64,000 bases of DNA from Clostridia bacterium. GTDB taxonomy: Bacteria > Bacillota > Clostridia > Acetivibrionales > JAFADI01. Under the pieces are notes generated by a model that made no database searches, was not told the origin of the DNA, and worked only from the letters and a program-made list of their open reading frames with translations. Below are positions 50,193 to 59,034 of this stretch, piece by piece (positions within the stretch are counted from its first letter, which is position 1; every line of letters starts with the position of its first letter). The DNA is taken from NCBI GenBank assembly GCA_026418695.1, contig JAOAAU010000007.1, forward strand, positions 47,818 through 111,817, written 5' to 3'. A program made the translations under genes and the position numbers.

Positions 50193-51269
50193 ATGTGGCA
50201 TAAGCACAACTTTTTCAAATATTCGGTAGGAACCATCCTCTGCTTGTTAATCATTTTCCTGTTTGGAAAGATTGAGTATTTCATTAACCCACTCAAATTG
50301 TTTGTTGCCACACTATTTTTCCCCTTTTTGATTTCCGGAATGATGTACTATATCCTAAGGCCTGCTGTTCGATGGCTCGTTAAAATCCGAATTCCAAGAA
50401 CGTTCGCCATTATCGTCGTCATTATTCTTTCCACAGCCGTTGTCCTGATTGCGGGAGTCTATTCAGGGGCACTGATTGTAAGCCAGTTTGACGACTTAAA
50501 AAGGGACATTCCTCAAATCATCGAATTATCCAGAGAAAGGCTGATGGCCGCTGCCAACAGCAGGGATCTCAGTTTTATTCCCTTTGACCAGCTGGAAGAA
50601 AAGATCATGTCTTTTTCTCAAGGCTTGATTGTTACCCTGCCCAACAACATTCTCAATTTCGTGGCGGCATTGGTCAATATCGCAACGGTACTGTTTCTTG
50701 TACCATTTATTCTGTTTTATCTTTTGAAGGATGATCATTTATTCTCAGAACAGCTCTTGAAATTGGCGCCCTATGAGCATAGAAAAGATGGCGAGGAGAT
50801 ACTTGAAGATATTGACAAAACTTTGTCTTCCTATATTATCAGTCAGGTGATTGTAGGTTTGATTATTGGGGTGCTGATGTATATCGGATACCTGATTATC
50901 GGATTGAGATATTCTTTCCTGCTTGCTCTTTTTGCGGCAGTGACCTCCATCATTCCAATCGTCGGAGCTTTTCTTGGGGTTCTTCCTGCGGTCCTAGTCG
51001 GCTTGCCCGGAGGTACGCTGGTCATTGTAAAAATTCTCATCATTATGGCCATCGTTCAGCAGGTCCAGGGCAATCTGATCTCTCCGATGATCATGGGAAA
51101 AAGTATGGATATTCATCCCCTGACCTATATCATCATCTTCCTGGTGTCCTCTGCACTCTACGGTTTTGTCGGAATGCTCATCGCAGTTCCGGTGTATGCA
51201 GTCCTGAAGGTAACCCTCAGCAACCTTTACCGGATCTACCGTTTGACTAAAATTTCGAAATCTCTTTAA
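50193..51269 (+). CDS. AI-2E family (PerM/YtvI-like) membrane transporter
   Basis: A 358-aa protein with about eight membrane helices. Family marks are PFLISGMMYYILRPAVRWLVKIRIPRTFAIIVVIIL, the amphipathic middle FDDLKRDIPQIIELSRERL, FILFYLLKDDHLFSEQLLKLAP, and LFAAVTSIIPIVGAFLGVLPAVLVGL followed by QQVQGNLISPMIMGKSMDIHPLTYIIIFLVSSALYGFVGMLIAVPVYA. The family includes AI-2 exporters, Na+/H+ antiporters and unknown transporters, so substrate is open. The start has AGGAGG seven bases upstream. Confidence 0.93.
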   Translation: MWHKHNFFKYSVGTILCLLIIFLFGKIEYFINPLKLFVATLFFPFLISGMMYYILRPAVRWLVKIRIPRTFAIIVVIILSTAVVLIAGVYSGALIVSQFDDLKRDIPQIIELSRERLMAAANSRDLSFIPFDQLEEKIMSFSQGLIVTLPNNILNFVAALVNIATVLFLVPFILFYLLKDDHLFSEQLLKLAPYEHRKDGEEILEDIDKTLSSYIISQVIVGLIIGVLMYIGYLIIGLRYSFLLALFAAVTSIIPIVGAFLGVLPAVLVGLPGGTLVIVKILIIMAIVQQVQGNLISPMIMGKSMDIHPLTYIIIFLVSSALYGFVGMLIAVPVYAVLKVTLSNLYRIYRLTKISKSL

Positions 51270-51277
51270 TAAAAATA

Positions 51278-52114
51278 TTATTCTTTAAGTTTTTTCCCGC
51301 AGTGAGGACAAAAGGTTGGAGCTTCTCCAGCCTTTTCTTTTCTATTTCTGGAATTTAACTCTTCCATAAAACTGGAACTGATGATCCCTGTAGGCAATGC
51401 AACCAATCCGATTCCCAAAAGGGCAATCACGGCACTGATGAAACGCCCCCATGCAGTCGCAGGATATACGTCTCCATAGCCAATCGTGGTAAGCGTAGCG
51501 ATTGCCCACCAGAAAGACGCCGCAATATTCGGAAATGCATCAGGATTTACTTCATGCTCTACATAATACATCACCGTGGATGCAACCAACACAAGAATAA
51601 AGGTCACAAACACCGTAATCGTCAGTTCTTCTTTTTTCTCTTTAATCACTTTGGCTACCAGATTAAACGCATTCGTATATCTTGTGAGCTTGAATACCCT
51701 GAGCAGTCTTGTCAACCTGAGAATCCTCAGGAACATCAAATTGATATAGGAATTCGGAACAAAGAATGTAATATAGGAAGGTAGAATAGCCATCAAATCT
51801 ACCAGCGCCATCGGGGATAAAATGAACTTTATCCGCGCACTGGTTTTACTTTGGCTGTGGTATTTCAAATCTGCTATCCATACGCGAAGGATATACTCAA
51901 GTGTGAACACAAGCACGGAAAAAGTTTCGAATATTGAAAAGCAGACATTATAATAGTTTTTGATATCTTCAAAAGATTCCAGGATAATGGCAAGGACATT
52001 GAGAACGATCAATCCGACAATAAAATATTCTGTTAGCTTGCTCACCCGATCGTGTTCCAGACTTCGTTCAACGATTTCATATGTCCTGCGTTTTAACCTG
52101 CCAAGTAAATTCAT
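51278..52114 (-). CDS. Voltage-gated-type potassium channel with C-terminal zinc ribbon
   Basis: About 278 aa from ATG 52114 (GGGGAG nine bases upstream; the track's start 15 codons earlier has no site). Six membrane helices are visible. S4 is LRILRLTRLLRVFKLTRYTNAF, with Arg/Lys every third or fourth residue. The pore is FPNIAASFWWAIATLTTIGYGDVYPATAWG with the K+ filter TIGYGD near 208. The C-terminus carries FCPHCGKKL, half of a zinc ribbon. This is the KvAP/Kch-like group. The N-terminus is charged and cytoplasmic. An AT-rich inverted repeat lies upstream at about 52157-52183. It is convergent with the AI-2E permease, 8 bp from its stop. Confidence 0.93.
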   Translation of the reverse strand: MNLLGRLKRRTYEIVERSLEHDRVSKLTEYFIVGLIVLNVLAIILESFEDIKNYYNVCFSIFETFSVLVFTLEYILRVWIADLKYHSQSKTSARIKFILSPMALVDLMAILPSYITFFVPNSYINLMFLRILRLTRLLRVFKLTRYTNAFNLVAKVIKEKKEELTITVFVTFILVLVASTVMYYVEHEVNPDAFPNIAASFWWAIATLTTIGYGDVYPATAWGRFISAVIALLGIGLVALPTGIISSSFMEELNSRNRKEKAGEAPTFCPHCGKKLKE

Positions 52115-52287
52115 GTTGACGGACTCCCCAAAAATATGTTTGACCGCAACCCTATCCATGATAGTATATATTGTAAGTATATATCAGTTTGGTATTGAAT
52201 CCAACTTTTGTTTTAAAATAATAGAGATGCAGTTGCTTTATGCTGCGCAGCAATAATAGATAAATACATAATATCAAGAGGTTTTCC

Positions 52288-53628
52288 ATGCTAAGAAATC
52301 ATAAGATCGAAATTCCTGAGGAAGCATCCTATATTTTAAGCACACTAAACCGGCACGGGTTTGAAGCCTTCGTTGTAGGTGGATGTGTCCGGGACAGCCT
52401 TCTAGGCAGAACCCCTGGAGATTGGGATATCACAACCAACGCCAGGCCCCATAAAGTAAAGGAATTGTTTGAGAAAACTGTTGATACAGGCCTACAGCAC
52501 GGAACTGTCACTATCGTTCTCCATGGAGAACACTTTGAGGTTACGACATATCGGATTGAGGGAGAATATAAAGATTATAGACGGCCGGAATTTGTAAAAT
52601 TCACTACCTCCCTGGAGGATGACCTGAGTCGGCGTGACTTCACCATGAACGCTATTGCTTACAATCCAGAAAAGGGTTTTGTCGACCCGTTCCATGGTAA
52701 AGCGTATATAGAAAACGCTCTGATAAAAACTGTGGGAAATCCGGACCAGAGATTCAATGAAGATGCCTTAAGAATGCTTAGGGCTATCCGTTTTTCAGCC
52801 CAATTGGACTTTAAAATTGACCCTGACGCTTTGACCTCCTTAGAAAACAATTGTCATCTGATTCATAATATCAGCAGTGAAAGAATACGGGATGAATTGA
52901 ACAAAATTTTATTATCCTCCAACCCGGACAGGCTTGATCTATTAAGGGATACAGGATTGCTCCGACAGGTTTTGCCCGAATTTGACCGGTGCTTTGATAC
53001 GGATCAGAATCATCCCTACCATGTCTATCATGTAGCCCACCATAGTCTAAAAGGTGTTTCTCTGATTGAAAGAGATCTTGTGCTTCGTTGGACCATGCTG
53101 CTGCATGATGTTGGGAAAGCAGTAACAAAGACCACAGATGAAAAAGGGATTGATCACTTTTACGGACATCCGTTAAAGAGTGCAGCCATAGCACATAAGA
53201 TCTTCAAGCGGTTAAGATTTGATACCAGGACCATGGATAAATCCATTCGGCTGATAGCACAACATGACCGGCAAATTGAGGCTTCCTGCAAAGCCGTGAG
53301 AAAAGCTGTCCGTGCTGTAGGTGAGGACATCTTTCTTGATCTTTTGAAGGTCCAGGAGGCTGATAAAAAATCTCAAAATCCGGAGTTTTTATCCGATCGG
53401 CTTGAAAATTTGAACCGGATCAGAAAAATGTATCTCGAAATTAAGGAAACTAATCAATGTATCAGCCTTAAAGATCTTGCAATTGATGGCCAGGATCTGA
53501 TCGCTATCGGCTATGTTCCAGGAAAGCAAATCGGAATTGTTTTGGATCAGTTGCTGGATGCTGTCCTTGATAATCCTAAGCTCAATTCAAAAGAAAAGCT
53601 TTTAGAAATGGCACGACAATTGAAATAA
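52288..53628 (+). CDS. cca: CCA tRNA nucleotidyltransferase
   Basis: A 446-aa class II enzyme. The head has FVVGGCVRDSLLGRTPGDWDITTNA with the two catalytic Asp of DWD, then the EFVKFTTSLEDDLSRRDFTMNAIAY fingertip. The neck and body have RFNEDALRMLRAIRFSAQLDFKID and SSERIRDELNKILLS. An HD domain follows (MLLHDVGKAVTK, FYGHPLKSAAIAHKIFKRLRF). It adds or repairs the 3'-CCA of tRNAs. The HD form is the longer bacterial type. AAGAGG lies six bases upstream of the start. Confidence 0.97.
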   Translation: MLRNHKIEIPEEASYILSTLNRHGFEAFVVGGCVRDSLLGRTPGDWDITTNARPHKVKELFEKTVDTGLQHGTVTIVLHGEHFEVTTYRIEGEYKDYRRPEFVKFTTSLEDDLSRRDFTMNAIAYNPEKGFVDPFHGKAYIENALIKTVGNPDQRFNEDALRMLRAIRFSAQLDFKIDPDALTSLENNCHLIHNISSERIRDELNKILLSSNPDRLDLLRDTGLLRQVLPEFDRCFDTDQNHPYHVYHVAHHSLKGVSLIERDLVLRWTMLLHDVGKAVTKTTDEKGIDHFYGHPLKSAAIAHKIFKRLRFDTRTMDKSIRLIAQHDRQIEASCKAVRKAVRAVGEDIFLDLLKVQEADKKSQNPEFLSDRLENLNRIRKMYLEIKETNQCISLKDLAIDGQDLIAIGYVPGKQIGIVLDQLLDAVLDNPKLNSKEKLLEMARQLK

Positions 53629-53682
53629 AAACTCTCTAGCCGAATTCTCTAGATAAGAGATTGGTCAGAGAGTTTTCTTTTT
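53627..53682 (+). terminator. Terminator after cca
   Basis: AAAACTCTCT and AGAGAGTTTT pair over an inner, partly paired 30-nt loop (TCTCTAGATAAGAGA), followed by CTTTTTC. It begins at the cca stop and lies before the convergent flavoprotein stop at 53692. Confidence 0.7.
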
Positions 53683-53691
53683 CAAAACAAA

Positions 53692-54786
53692 TCACCTCAA
53701 ACAACAAATCGTATTTTCTGCATTATTTTCTATCTCGACACTGAGGACTCCTGTCTGTAGGATATATTTCCTGATTGTTTTATTGTACATAACCGGTGAT
53801 TTCATGTTTTTAACCAGGATATTTGATTTTAGGGAGTTTGTATTTTCCCGATATCGTGCTTGAACCTCTTCCGTCCCAATCTCCAATGATTTTGCCAGTG
53901 CCAATGCACTTCTGAAGGCATAGCTCATTCCTTCTGCCGAACTTGGGCTGATAAAGCCTGCTGCCTCACCTATAAGTACAATTTCATCATTTCCTGTACA
54001 GATCTGCTTGCAGCTCAAAGGTCTCAATAAATATGTTCCGTTTCGCTTCACGCTTTTACCGAATTCAAAACCATGACTTGTCAGTTTCTTTTTCAGCAGT
54101 TCGAATTTACGAACCGCGTTTCGTCCCGGTTTCAGTGCTGACCCAAGGATAATGGCATTTTCCTTGGGTATGGTCCATGAATAAAAGTCTGTAATTTCCC
54201 TGTCAAAGATTGCACCGTAGTAATCCAGATCGCCCTGGGTCTGAAACCATTCCTGAATTGATACGTATAACTGGGGACTTGGCCATTTCCCGAATCCCTG
54301 GCTTCTCACTTTTGAAAACGCCCCATCAGCACCGACCAACAGTTTTGTTTTTTCGGAATACTCTTTACCATTCGCATGAAATTTAACTTCTATCCCATCC
54401 TCGCGAATTTCATAGGATTTATATACGCAATCCTGGATTTTATGCACCTCTGCCGGAATCATCCCTTGAAGCCACCGGTCAAATTCCTCCCTGTCTACAT
54501 TCAGGTAATGTCTTTGATAAAACCGTTCCAAGTGGTTATCCATATCGATGGTGCGAACCGCAAATAACTGGGGACTTACGAGGATGGATTTCGGGATACC
54601 GAGTCCGAATTTGGCCAGCATCAGCTGTGCATCGGGAGCAATCAACCCCCCGCAGCATTTTTCTTTTTTTGAACCGGCCTTCTCCCAAGACCTCTTCTCC
54701 AGAAGAAGAACCTTATACTTCTTACCTATCAGCCTTGCCAGGGTAGCGCCCGCGGGTCCTCCACCGATAATCGCAACATCGTACAT
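53692..54786 (-). CDS. FAD-dependent oxidoreductase, geranylgeranyl-reductase-like
   Basis: About 364 aa from ATG 54786 with AGGAG eight bases upstream. The FAD Rossmann motif VAIIGGGPAGATLARLIG lies at the start; KKEKCCGGLIAPDAQLML and the later LVGADGAFSKVRS and IGEAAGFISPSSAEGMSYAFRSALALAKS match the geranylgeranyl reductase / digeranylgeranylglycerophospholipid reductase group (GG-red-SF). The CCGG motif replaces the usual CxGG. Members reduce isoprenoid chains or oxidise aromatic substrates; the real substrate here is unknown. It follows the DUF4173 gene with the stop region abutting the start region. Confidence 0.88.
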   Translation of the reverse strand: MYDVAIIGGGPAGATLARLIGKKYKVLLLEKRSWEKAGSKKEKCCGGLIAPDAQLMLAKFGLGIPKSILVSPQLFAVRTIDMDNHLERFYQRHYLNVDREEFDRWLQGMIPAEVHKIQDCVYKSYEIREDGIEVKFHANGKEYSEKTKLLVGADGAFSKVRSQGFGKWPSPQLYVSIQEWFQTQGDLDYYGAIFDREITDFYSWTIPKENAIILGSALKPGRNAVRKFELLKKKLTSHGFEFGKSVKRNGTYLLRPLSCKQICTGNDEIVLIGEAAGFISPSSAEGMSYAFRSALALAKSLEIGTEEVQARYRENTNSLKSNILVKNMKSPVMYNKTIRKYILQTGVLSVEIENNAENTICCLR

Positions 54787-54803
54787 GGAAATTGCTCCTC
54801 TCA

Positions 54804-56369
54804 TTAATCCATTCGACTATCGAAGTAAGTCCTCGACTTTTCAGGATCATATTTCAACTCGTACTTTGCCAGAATCCTTTTTGCTGCAGCCTCGGAAATA
54901 TTGAAGGACTGCCAGTGGTTCTTTTTCTTCAGGTTTTCCTTTTTCAAAAACAAGTCGTTTTCTATACCACCTGCAATCGCACGGTTTTTATCCTTCAGCA
55001 GTTCGACGGTATAAGGCACTGCATCGTAGGACAATTCTGTAAGATAGGAAATATCCAGTTTCTGTGTCTTGTGATATCGCTCAATGTTTTGTTTGGCGAT
55101 GATCACATCTATATTGACATAGTTGATCAGTACATAAGCAACTAAAGTGATGACAATATACCATCTAAGAATCAGAACTTTATCAACCCAAATCTTATAG
55201 AGAGCAACCAGGAGGAGTGCGAAAATGAAAAACATAAAAGCATGGGTAAGTATTCTGAGATAAGTATAACCATAAGCTTCTTCATACAATGTCATTCGGA
55301 TGTGCGCCGATACCAGCATAACCATAGTACAAGCTACAAGAAGGGATTTCAGCACCTTCAATATCCTGTCCAGCAGTATACCCCCCTGCTTCGCAAATCC
55401 GATACACCCCAGCAATATGCTCAGATTGATCAGCGTTACAAATACCAGCTCAAAAAAGCCCCTTCTTGCATATTCAGCATAAGTAAAGTCTTTAGGCAAA
55501 CCCAGATCCAGACTCCCAAACAAGTAGGTAAACTGAATGAATGTAAAAAATACGTAAACGATATTAATCGATATCAGAACAGTGGTAATAATTACAGGAT
55601 CCCAAACCCTTTTCAAAGGTTTCAGTTCCTCCGGCGCCACCTCAATCCCCTGAATTTTAGGAGCCGAAAGGCTATATATATAGCTGAAGGATGTAACACA
55701 GATGATAAATGCAAGAATGGTTTGAGCTATAAAATCTTCGATATTGATATTCTCAAAAAAATCCGGAATATTTCCGAGATAGTGGCTAAAGACCTGATCA
55801 GCCGATGCCAGGAGCATGGTCACGACCAGGAGAAGCGGTATAGAAATCAACAGACCGATAAAAATCTTGCTGGCTACAGCATACTTCCCAGGCGCCGCCT
55901 TGCGTTTGATCAAACCGGATAGTATCATAAAAGGTTTGAAAACATGTACCAGGGTATTGCCGAAAAGTCCAATGATTACATCTGAAGCAAACTTAGCTGA
56001 ATACCAGCGGTATTTGTTGTTCCGGCTGATTAATACTGTTTGAGCAACAATCAGTATAGGAATTGCCAGGATGTTCAGTACTCTGAAAACGTTGTTGGAA
56101 AAGATCAGGAATGTTAGTGAAAGTGCCAAAACAGGAATGCTGAGCAGCCATGCAAAATCGAGCTTCAAAACCAGATGTTTTTTCATATTCCAGAGGAGGA
56201 TTCCGTAGAATACCACAACAAAGATCGGACATGAAATCCCCATGGGCTTGTCAAAAAACAGAAAGTCAAACAAGACTCCTAAAAACAACGAACATGCAAG
56301 CAGGATGACGTTTTCTTTTGTTAAAAGATTTACAGGTTGTTCCTTCTTTACTTCCAAAACCTCTTCCAT
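54804..56369 (-). CDS. DUF4153/DUF4173 family multi-pass membrane protein
   Basis: A 521-aa protein with about eleven membrane helices and a soluble C-terminal tail of about 90 aa. Family segments are LLVVTMLLASADQVFSHYLGNIPDFF and RRGFFELVFVTLINLSILLGC plus TLYEEAYGYTYLRILTHAFMFF, as in DUF4153/DUF4173 proteins. The tail (NIERYHKTQKLDISYLTELSYDAVPYTVELL) is also conserved in the family. In Bacillota it commonly occurs beside XRE/DUF2975 genes, as here. Function is unknown. AAGG lies seven bases before the ATG. Confidence 0.88.
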   Translation of the reverse strand: MEEVLEVKKEQPVNLLTKENVILLACSLFLGVLFDFLFFDKPMGISCPIFVVVFYGILLWNMKKHLVLKLDFAWLLSIPVLALSLTFLIFSNNVFRVLNILAIPILIVAQTVLISRNNKYRWYSAKFASDVIIGLFGNTLVHVFKPFMILSGLIKRKAAPGKYAVASKIFIGLLISIPLLLVVTMLLASADQVFSHYLGNIPDFFENINIEDFIAQTILAFIICVTSFSYIYSLSAPKIQGIEVAPEELKPLKRVWDPVIITTVLISINIVYVFFTFIQFTYLFGSLDLGLPKDFTYAEYARRGFFELVFVTLINLSILLGCIGFAKQGGILLDRILKVLKSLLVACTMVMLVSAHIRMTLYEEAYGYTYLRILTHAFMFFIFALLLVALYKIWVDKVLILRWYIVITLVAYVLINYVNIDVIIAKQNIERYHKTQKLDISYLTELSYDAVPYTVELLKDKNRAIAGGIENDLFLKKENLKKKNHWQSFNISEAAAKRILAKYELKYDPEKSRTYFDSRMD

Positions 56370-56427
56370 AAAATCACCTTTCCTTTTATCAAAATATGAA
56401 TGATTTTATTGTTACCGCAGCCGAAGC

Positions 56428-56667
56428 TCATTCACTGTTGTCATCGGCTCCGTTTGTTTTTCCATCGTCAACAAACTCCAAAATATCTCCCGGCTGACAA
56501 TCCAACGCCTTGCAGATTGCTTCCAGTGTTGAAAACCGAATGGCTTTTGCCTTGTTGTTTTTTAAAATTGACAGGTTGGCCAATGTCAAATCGATCTTTG
56601 CGGCAAGCTCAGAAGAGCTAATTTTTCGTTTGGCCATCATAACATCCAAATTTACTATAATCGACAT
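56428..56667 (-). CDS. Small XRE-type helix-turn-helix regulator (YozG-like)
   Basis: A 79-aa protein made of one Cro/C1 helix-turn-helix: IIVNLDVMMAKRKISSSELAAKIDLTLANLSILKNNKAKAIRFSTLEAICKALDCQPGDILEF. This is the YozG/YozF subgroup typically paired with a DUF2975 membrane protein, which is encoded just upstream with a 13-bp gap. The ATG at 56667 is used (GGAGG six bases upstream); the track begins at GTG two codons earlier. The acidic tail (DDGKTNGADDNSE) is variable. Confidence 0.94.
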   Translation of the reverse strand: MSIIVNLDVMMAKRKISSSELAAKIDLTLANLSILKNNKAKAIRFSTLEAICKALDCQPGDILEFVDDGKTNGADDNSE

Positions 56668-56680
56668 ATCCACCCTCCGG

Positions 56681-57193
56681 TCATATGGTTAGATCATTTT
56701 CTTCTTTATACTTTACCGCCTGCTTGAAAACCTCTGCCAGAATAATGGTAAAAAGGCCGGCAATGATGAATACCATCGTCAGGATAATGGTTAGAAATGT
56801 ATTGAAGGTAAAGATTTTAATTATGTAGCATATGGAAATTCCAAAGGATGATACGGCTATTCTGTGAAGACACTTTACATTCTCTATGATAAACGGATCC
56901 TTTTTATTCAGGCTTTTAAATATTTTCCGCATGTCATGCAAGATCATAATGCTGAAAAAACCTGAAATATACAGGAAACCCATGAGAAACCAGTAGCTTT
57001 CCGTATGAACCATGAAGAGATTTGTTTGATTCGCCCTGAAATATTTAATATTTTCAACTCCGTAAATCATGCCCAAGTACCATTTTAATGTAATGGGTAA
57101 GCTTAACCAAATCGCTGTTCCTCCAACAAACACCAGGTCAAGAAACCGTTTTACGACTCCAGTCAAGCCTTTCTCGCCGATTATGGATATCAT
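56681..57193 (-). CDS. DUF2975 membrane protein
   Basis: A 170-aa protein with four membrane helices and the DUF2975 pattern, including the central FKSLNKKDPFIIENVKCLHRIAVSSFGISICY and the C-terminal IIAGLFTIILAEVFKQAVKYKEENDLTI. The last segment leads straight into the partner XRE gene, a common pair in Bacillota. The membrane protein may hold or release the regulator. No stated function is known. The ribosome site is weak. Confidence 0.92.
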   Translation of the reverse strand: MISIIGEKGLTGVVKRFLDLVFVGGTAIWLSLPITLKWYLGMIYGVENIKYFRANQTNLFMVHTESYWFLMGFLYISGFFSIMILHDMRKIFKSLNKKDPFIIENVKCLHRIAVSSFGISICYIIKIFTFNTFLTIILTMVFIIAGLFTIILAEVFKQAVKYKEENDLTI

Positions 57194-57297
57194 CCGATCA
57201 CCTCTGTAACAAGAATATACTCAAATTATACACTGGATTTTCTCAATATTCAATATATATTTATTGTTTATCAATAAATATATATTGATATTAGATA

Positions 57298-57651
57298 TTA
57301 TACCAATCTGTCCACCAATGCCTTCATGACCTCATTAAAGGGCATTCCCCCTATTTGATCCAGCATTTTTTCCAGTTCGCTCTTTTCTTTTAGTGAACCG
57401 GAAAGAACAATCTGAACGGACTGATCCTTATCTACCAGGACCGATTCTACCTCAAAAACTCCCCCCAGGACTCCCCCAATGATTAATGCCTGGGAAGGAG
57501 TCATCGTCATTGTAGAATTGTTTTTTTCTGTTCCCATATTCTCCTGCAGGTTGCCGTACTCGACTTCACTAGGATCAGAATCCGCGTCATAGTTTTTCAG
57601 TTGTTCCATAATTTTTTTTGTGAGAATATTCAATTCCTCAGGCGATAACAT
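57298..57651 (-). CDS. Hypothetical protein, 117 aa
   Basis: I do not recognise this protein. It starts MLSPEELNILTKKIMEQLKNYD, has a polar linker with TMTMTPSQ, a hydrophobic strand ALIIGGVLGGVFEVESVLVDKDQSVQIVLSG, and an amphipathic end ELEKMLDQIGGMPFNEVMKALVDRLV. The start has GAGGTGG seven bases upstream, which supports a real gene. It heads a cluster of unknown genes (57.3-60.5 kb), some of spore-coat-like composition. No signal peptide is present. Confidence 0.7.
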   Translation of the reverse strand: MLSPEELNILTKKIMEQLKNYDADSDPSEVEYGNLQENMGTEKNNSTMTMTPSQALIIGGVLGGVFEVESVLVDKDQSVQIVLSGSLKEKSELEKMLDQIGGMPFNEVMKALVDRLV

Positions 57652-57897
57652 AGAAAAACCACCTCAACCCATACATTATAATAGTCGCGATAATAATACT
57701 TCTTGGAAGAATCGTCTTCACGACATATATCAATTAAACTCGAGCGCAAAAATAAAAGATAAAACTTTTTCGCGGTCAATTTATATATAAAAACACGATA
57801 CATTCAATTTCGTTTTCATAAAACGTACACCCGGATAGCTCATTAATTACACAACTCTCAGGGAAGTTCTTTAGTATGATCAAAATGGATAGAAATA

Positions 57898-57923
57898 AAT
57901 CCGATAGACTGCCGCTATCGGAT
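57898..57923 (-). terminator. Terminator after the glycine-rich family gene
   Basis: AATCCGATAG and CTATCGGATT pair perfectly around a 6-nt loop (actgcc/g). On the minus strand TTATTTCTAT follows. It lies 50 bp after the stop of the 57973-58452 gene. Confidence 0.75.
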
Positions 57924-57972
57924 TCTTTAAAATTTTATTCCACCACTATATACTTATCAACCTGCATATAAG

Positions 57973-58452
57973 CTATACTGCATTATGAACAAACGAAACA
58001 ATAGCAGCAATCGGTATATCCGTTACAGATCCAACGGTATATACGGGCACCGCATCCCAACCGCCTGCCGATACCGCGCCTACTTCACTGGCTGGTAAAA
58101 TAGGTCCAGGGACCATACCTGGGCCATAGCCTCCTCCATATGGGTTATATCCCATATTTGCTCCATAAGGAGCATTTGCACCAGCTACTTTGCCTGGCCC
58201 ATAGCCATATCCGTTACCAACGTTAAAGTTACTGCAAGCATTTCCAAGTGAACATCCGGGAGGAGGCCCTATTCTTGTCAGCAATCTTACAAAACTCTCA
58301 GTGACAGAAAGAATAACTCCTGTAAAACCTGATCCTGATTCGCCTCCGCTGGAAGTGAAAATAGTTACGGTTTCGCCGATGTACCTTGTCAAAAGTGCTG
58401 CAAAATTCCCGCCTGGAAATGTGCCAACACCTCCATATACCCCATCAGACAT
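57973..58452 (-). CDS. Glycine-rich protein of a new-looking family, spore-coat-like (paralog A)
   Basis: A 159-aa protein from ATG 58452 (AAAGGAG eight bases upstream). Residues about 27-70 hold YIGETVTIFTSSGGESGSGFTGVILSVTESFVRLLTRIGPPPGCSLGNAC, a small beta-rich domain resembling an Sm/SH3-type barrel (my inference). Then comes a Gly/Pro/Tyr/Asn-rich stretch (NGYGYGPGKVAGANAPYGANMGYNPYGGGYGPG) like those of spore coat or exosporium proteins, and a conserved tail TDIPIAAIVSFVHNAV. The second copy of the domain and tail is encoded at 59035-59670. The two Cys in CSLGNAC may cross-link. Secretion signal: none. Confidence 0.8.
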   Translation of the reverse strand: MSDGVYGGVGTFPGGNFAALLTRYIGETVTIFTSSGGESGSGFTGVILSVTESFVRLLTRIGPPPGCSLGNACSNFNVGNGYGYGPGKVAGANAPYGANMGYNPYGGGYGPGMVPGPILPASEVGAVSAGGWDAVPVYTVGSVTDIPIAAIVSFVHNAV

Positions 58453-58605
58453 ATATCTCGCTCCTTTCAATGATGTTAGGGATTATGTTTTCTATATATA
58501 TTATGTCTACTGAGTTTTTTATGTTCCTGATCCGATTTGATTTTTCATAAATTGTTTTAGAAAAATTGAAAGGGCAATGATTAAAACAGTGATCCGAATA
58601 AATAC

Positions 58606-58968
58606 TTAATTCTCCGCCAGATTAATCCGAACTCTTTCAAAGCCTTCCATCTCTTTGATCCTTTCAGTTGAAAGGACATACATATCAAGGGTAATTTTCT
58701 TGGAATTATCCAATTCTTCACCATCCAGAGAAACAATATCAAACCCGATGATATTGTAAAGGTAAAAGGGAATAATACTTCCTGAACCATCCTGACAGTT
58801 GAATTCCAGTCTTTCAATCCTTGAATCCACCGGATTGGTCCAACAGGGCTTAAAGCCTATTCCTACAATCCTTCCATTGACTCCATAGTCATTGCTTGTT
58901 AGCCGGCAGCCTTTCTTCGCCAGCTGAGTGATCACCGTTTTCAAGTTCTCGATTTCCCTGTAATTCAT
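58606..58968 (-). CDS. Hypothetical protein, 120 aa
   Basis: I cannot place this protein. It begins MNYREIENLKTVITQLAKKGCRLTSNDYGVNGRIVGIGFKPCW and continues with alternating strands (LEFNCQDGSGSIIPFYLYNIIGFDIVSLDGEELD) to FERVRINLAEN. It looks like one compact alpha/beta domain, with no signal or membrane part. GGGGTG precedes the ATG by ten bases. It lies between the two paralogous genes on the minus strand. Confidence 0.65.
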   Translation of the reverse strand: MNYREIENLKTVITQLAKKGCRLTSNDYGVNGRIVGIGFKPCWTNPVDSRIERLEFNCQDGSGSIIPFYLYNIIGFDIVSLDGEELDNSKKITLDMYVLSTERIKEMEGFERVRINLAEN

Positions 58969-59034
58969 GATAGATATTCACCCCATTGTTCAGCCGATTC
59001 ATAATTTATATTCAAAATTGCAGCAAGCTCAATC

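Noticed and set aside
55242-55922. 226-aa forward ORF opposite the DUF4173 gene
   Set aside because: Antisense to an intact membrane protein with a good start; the sequence is rich in Gln, Tyr and Ser as expected of a shadow frame.
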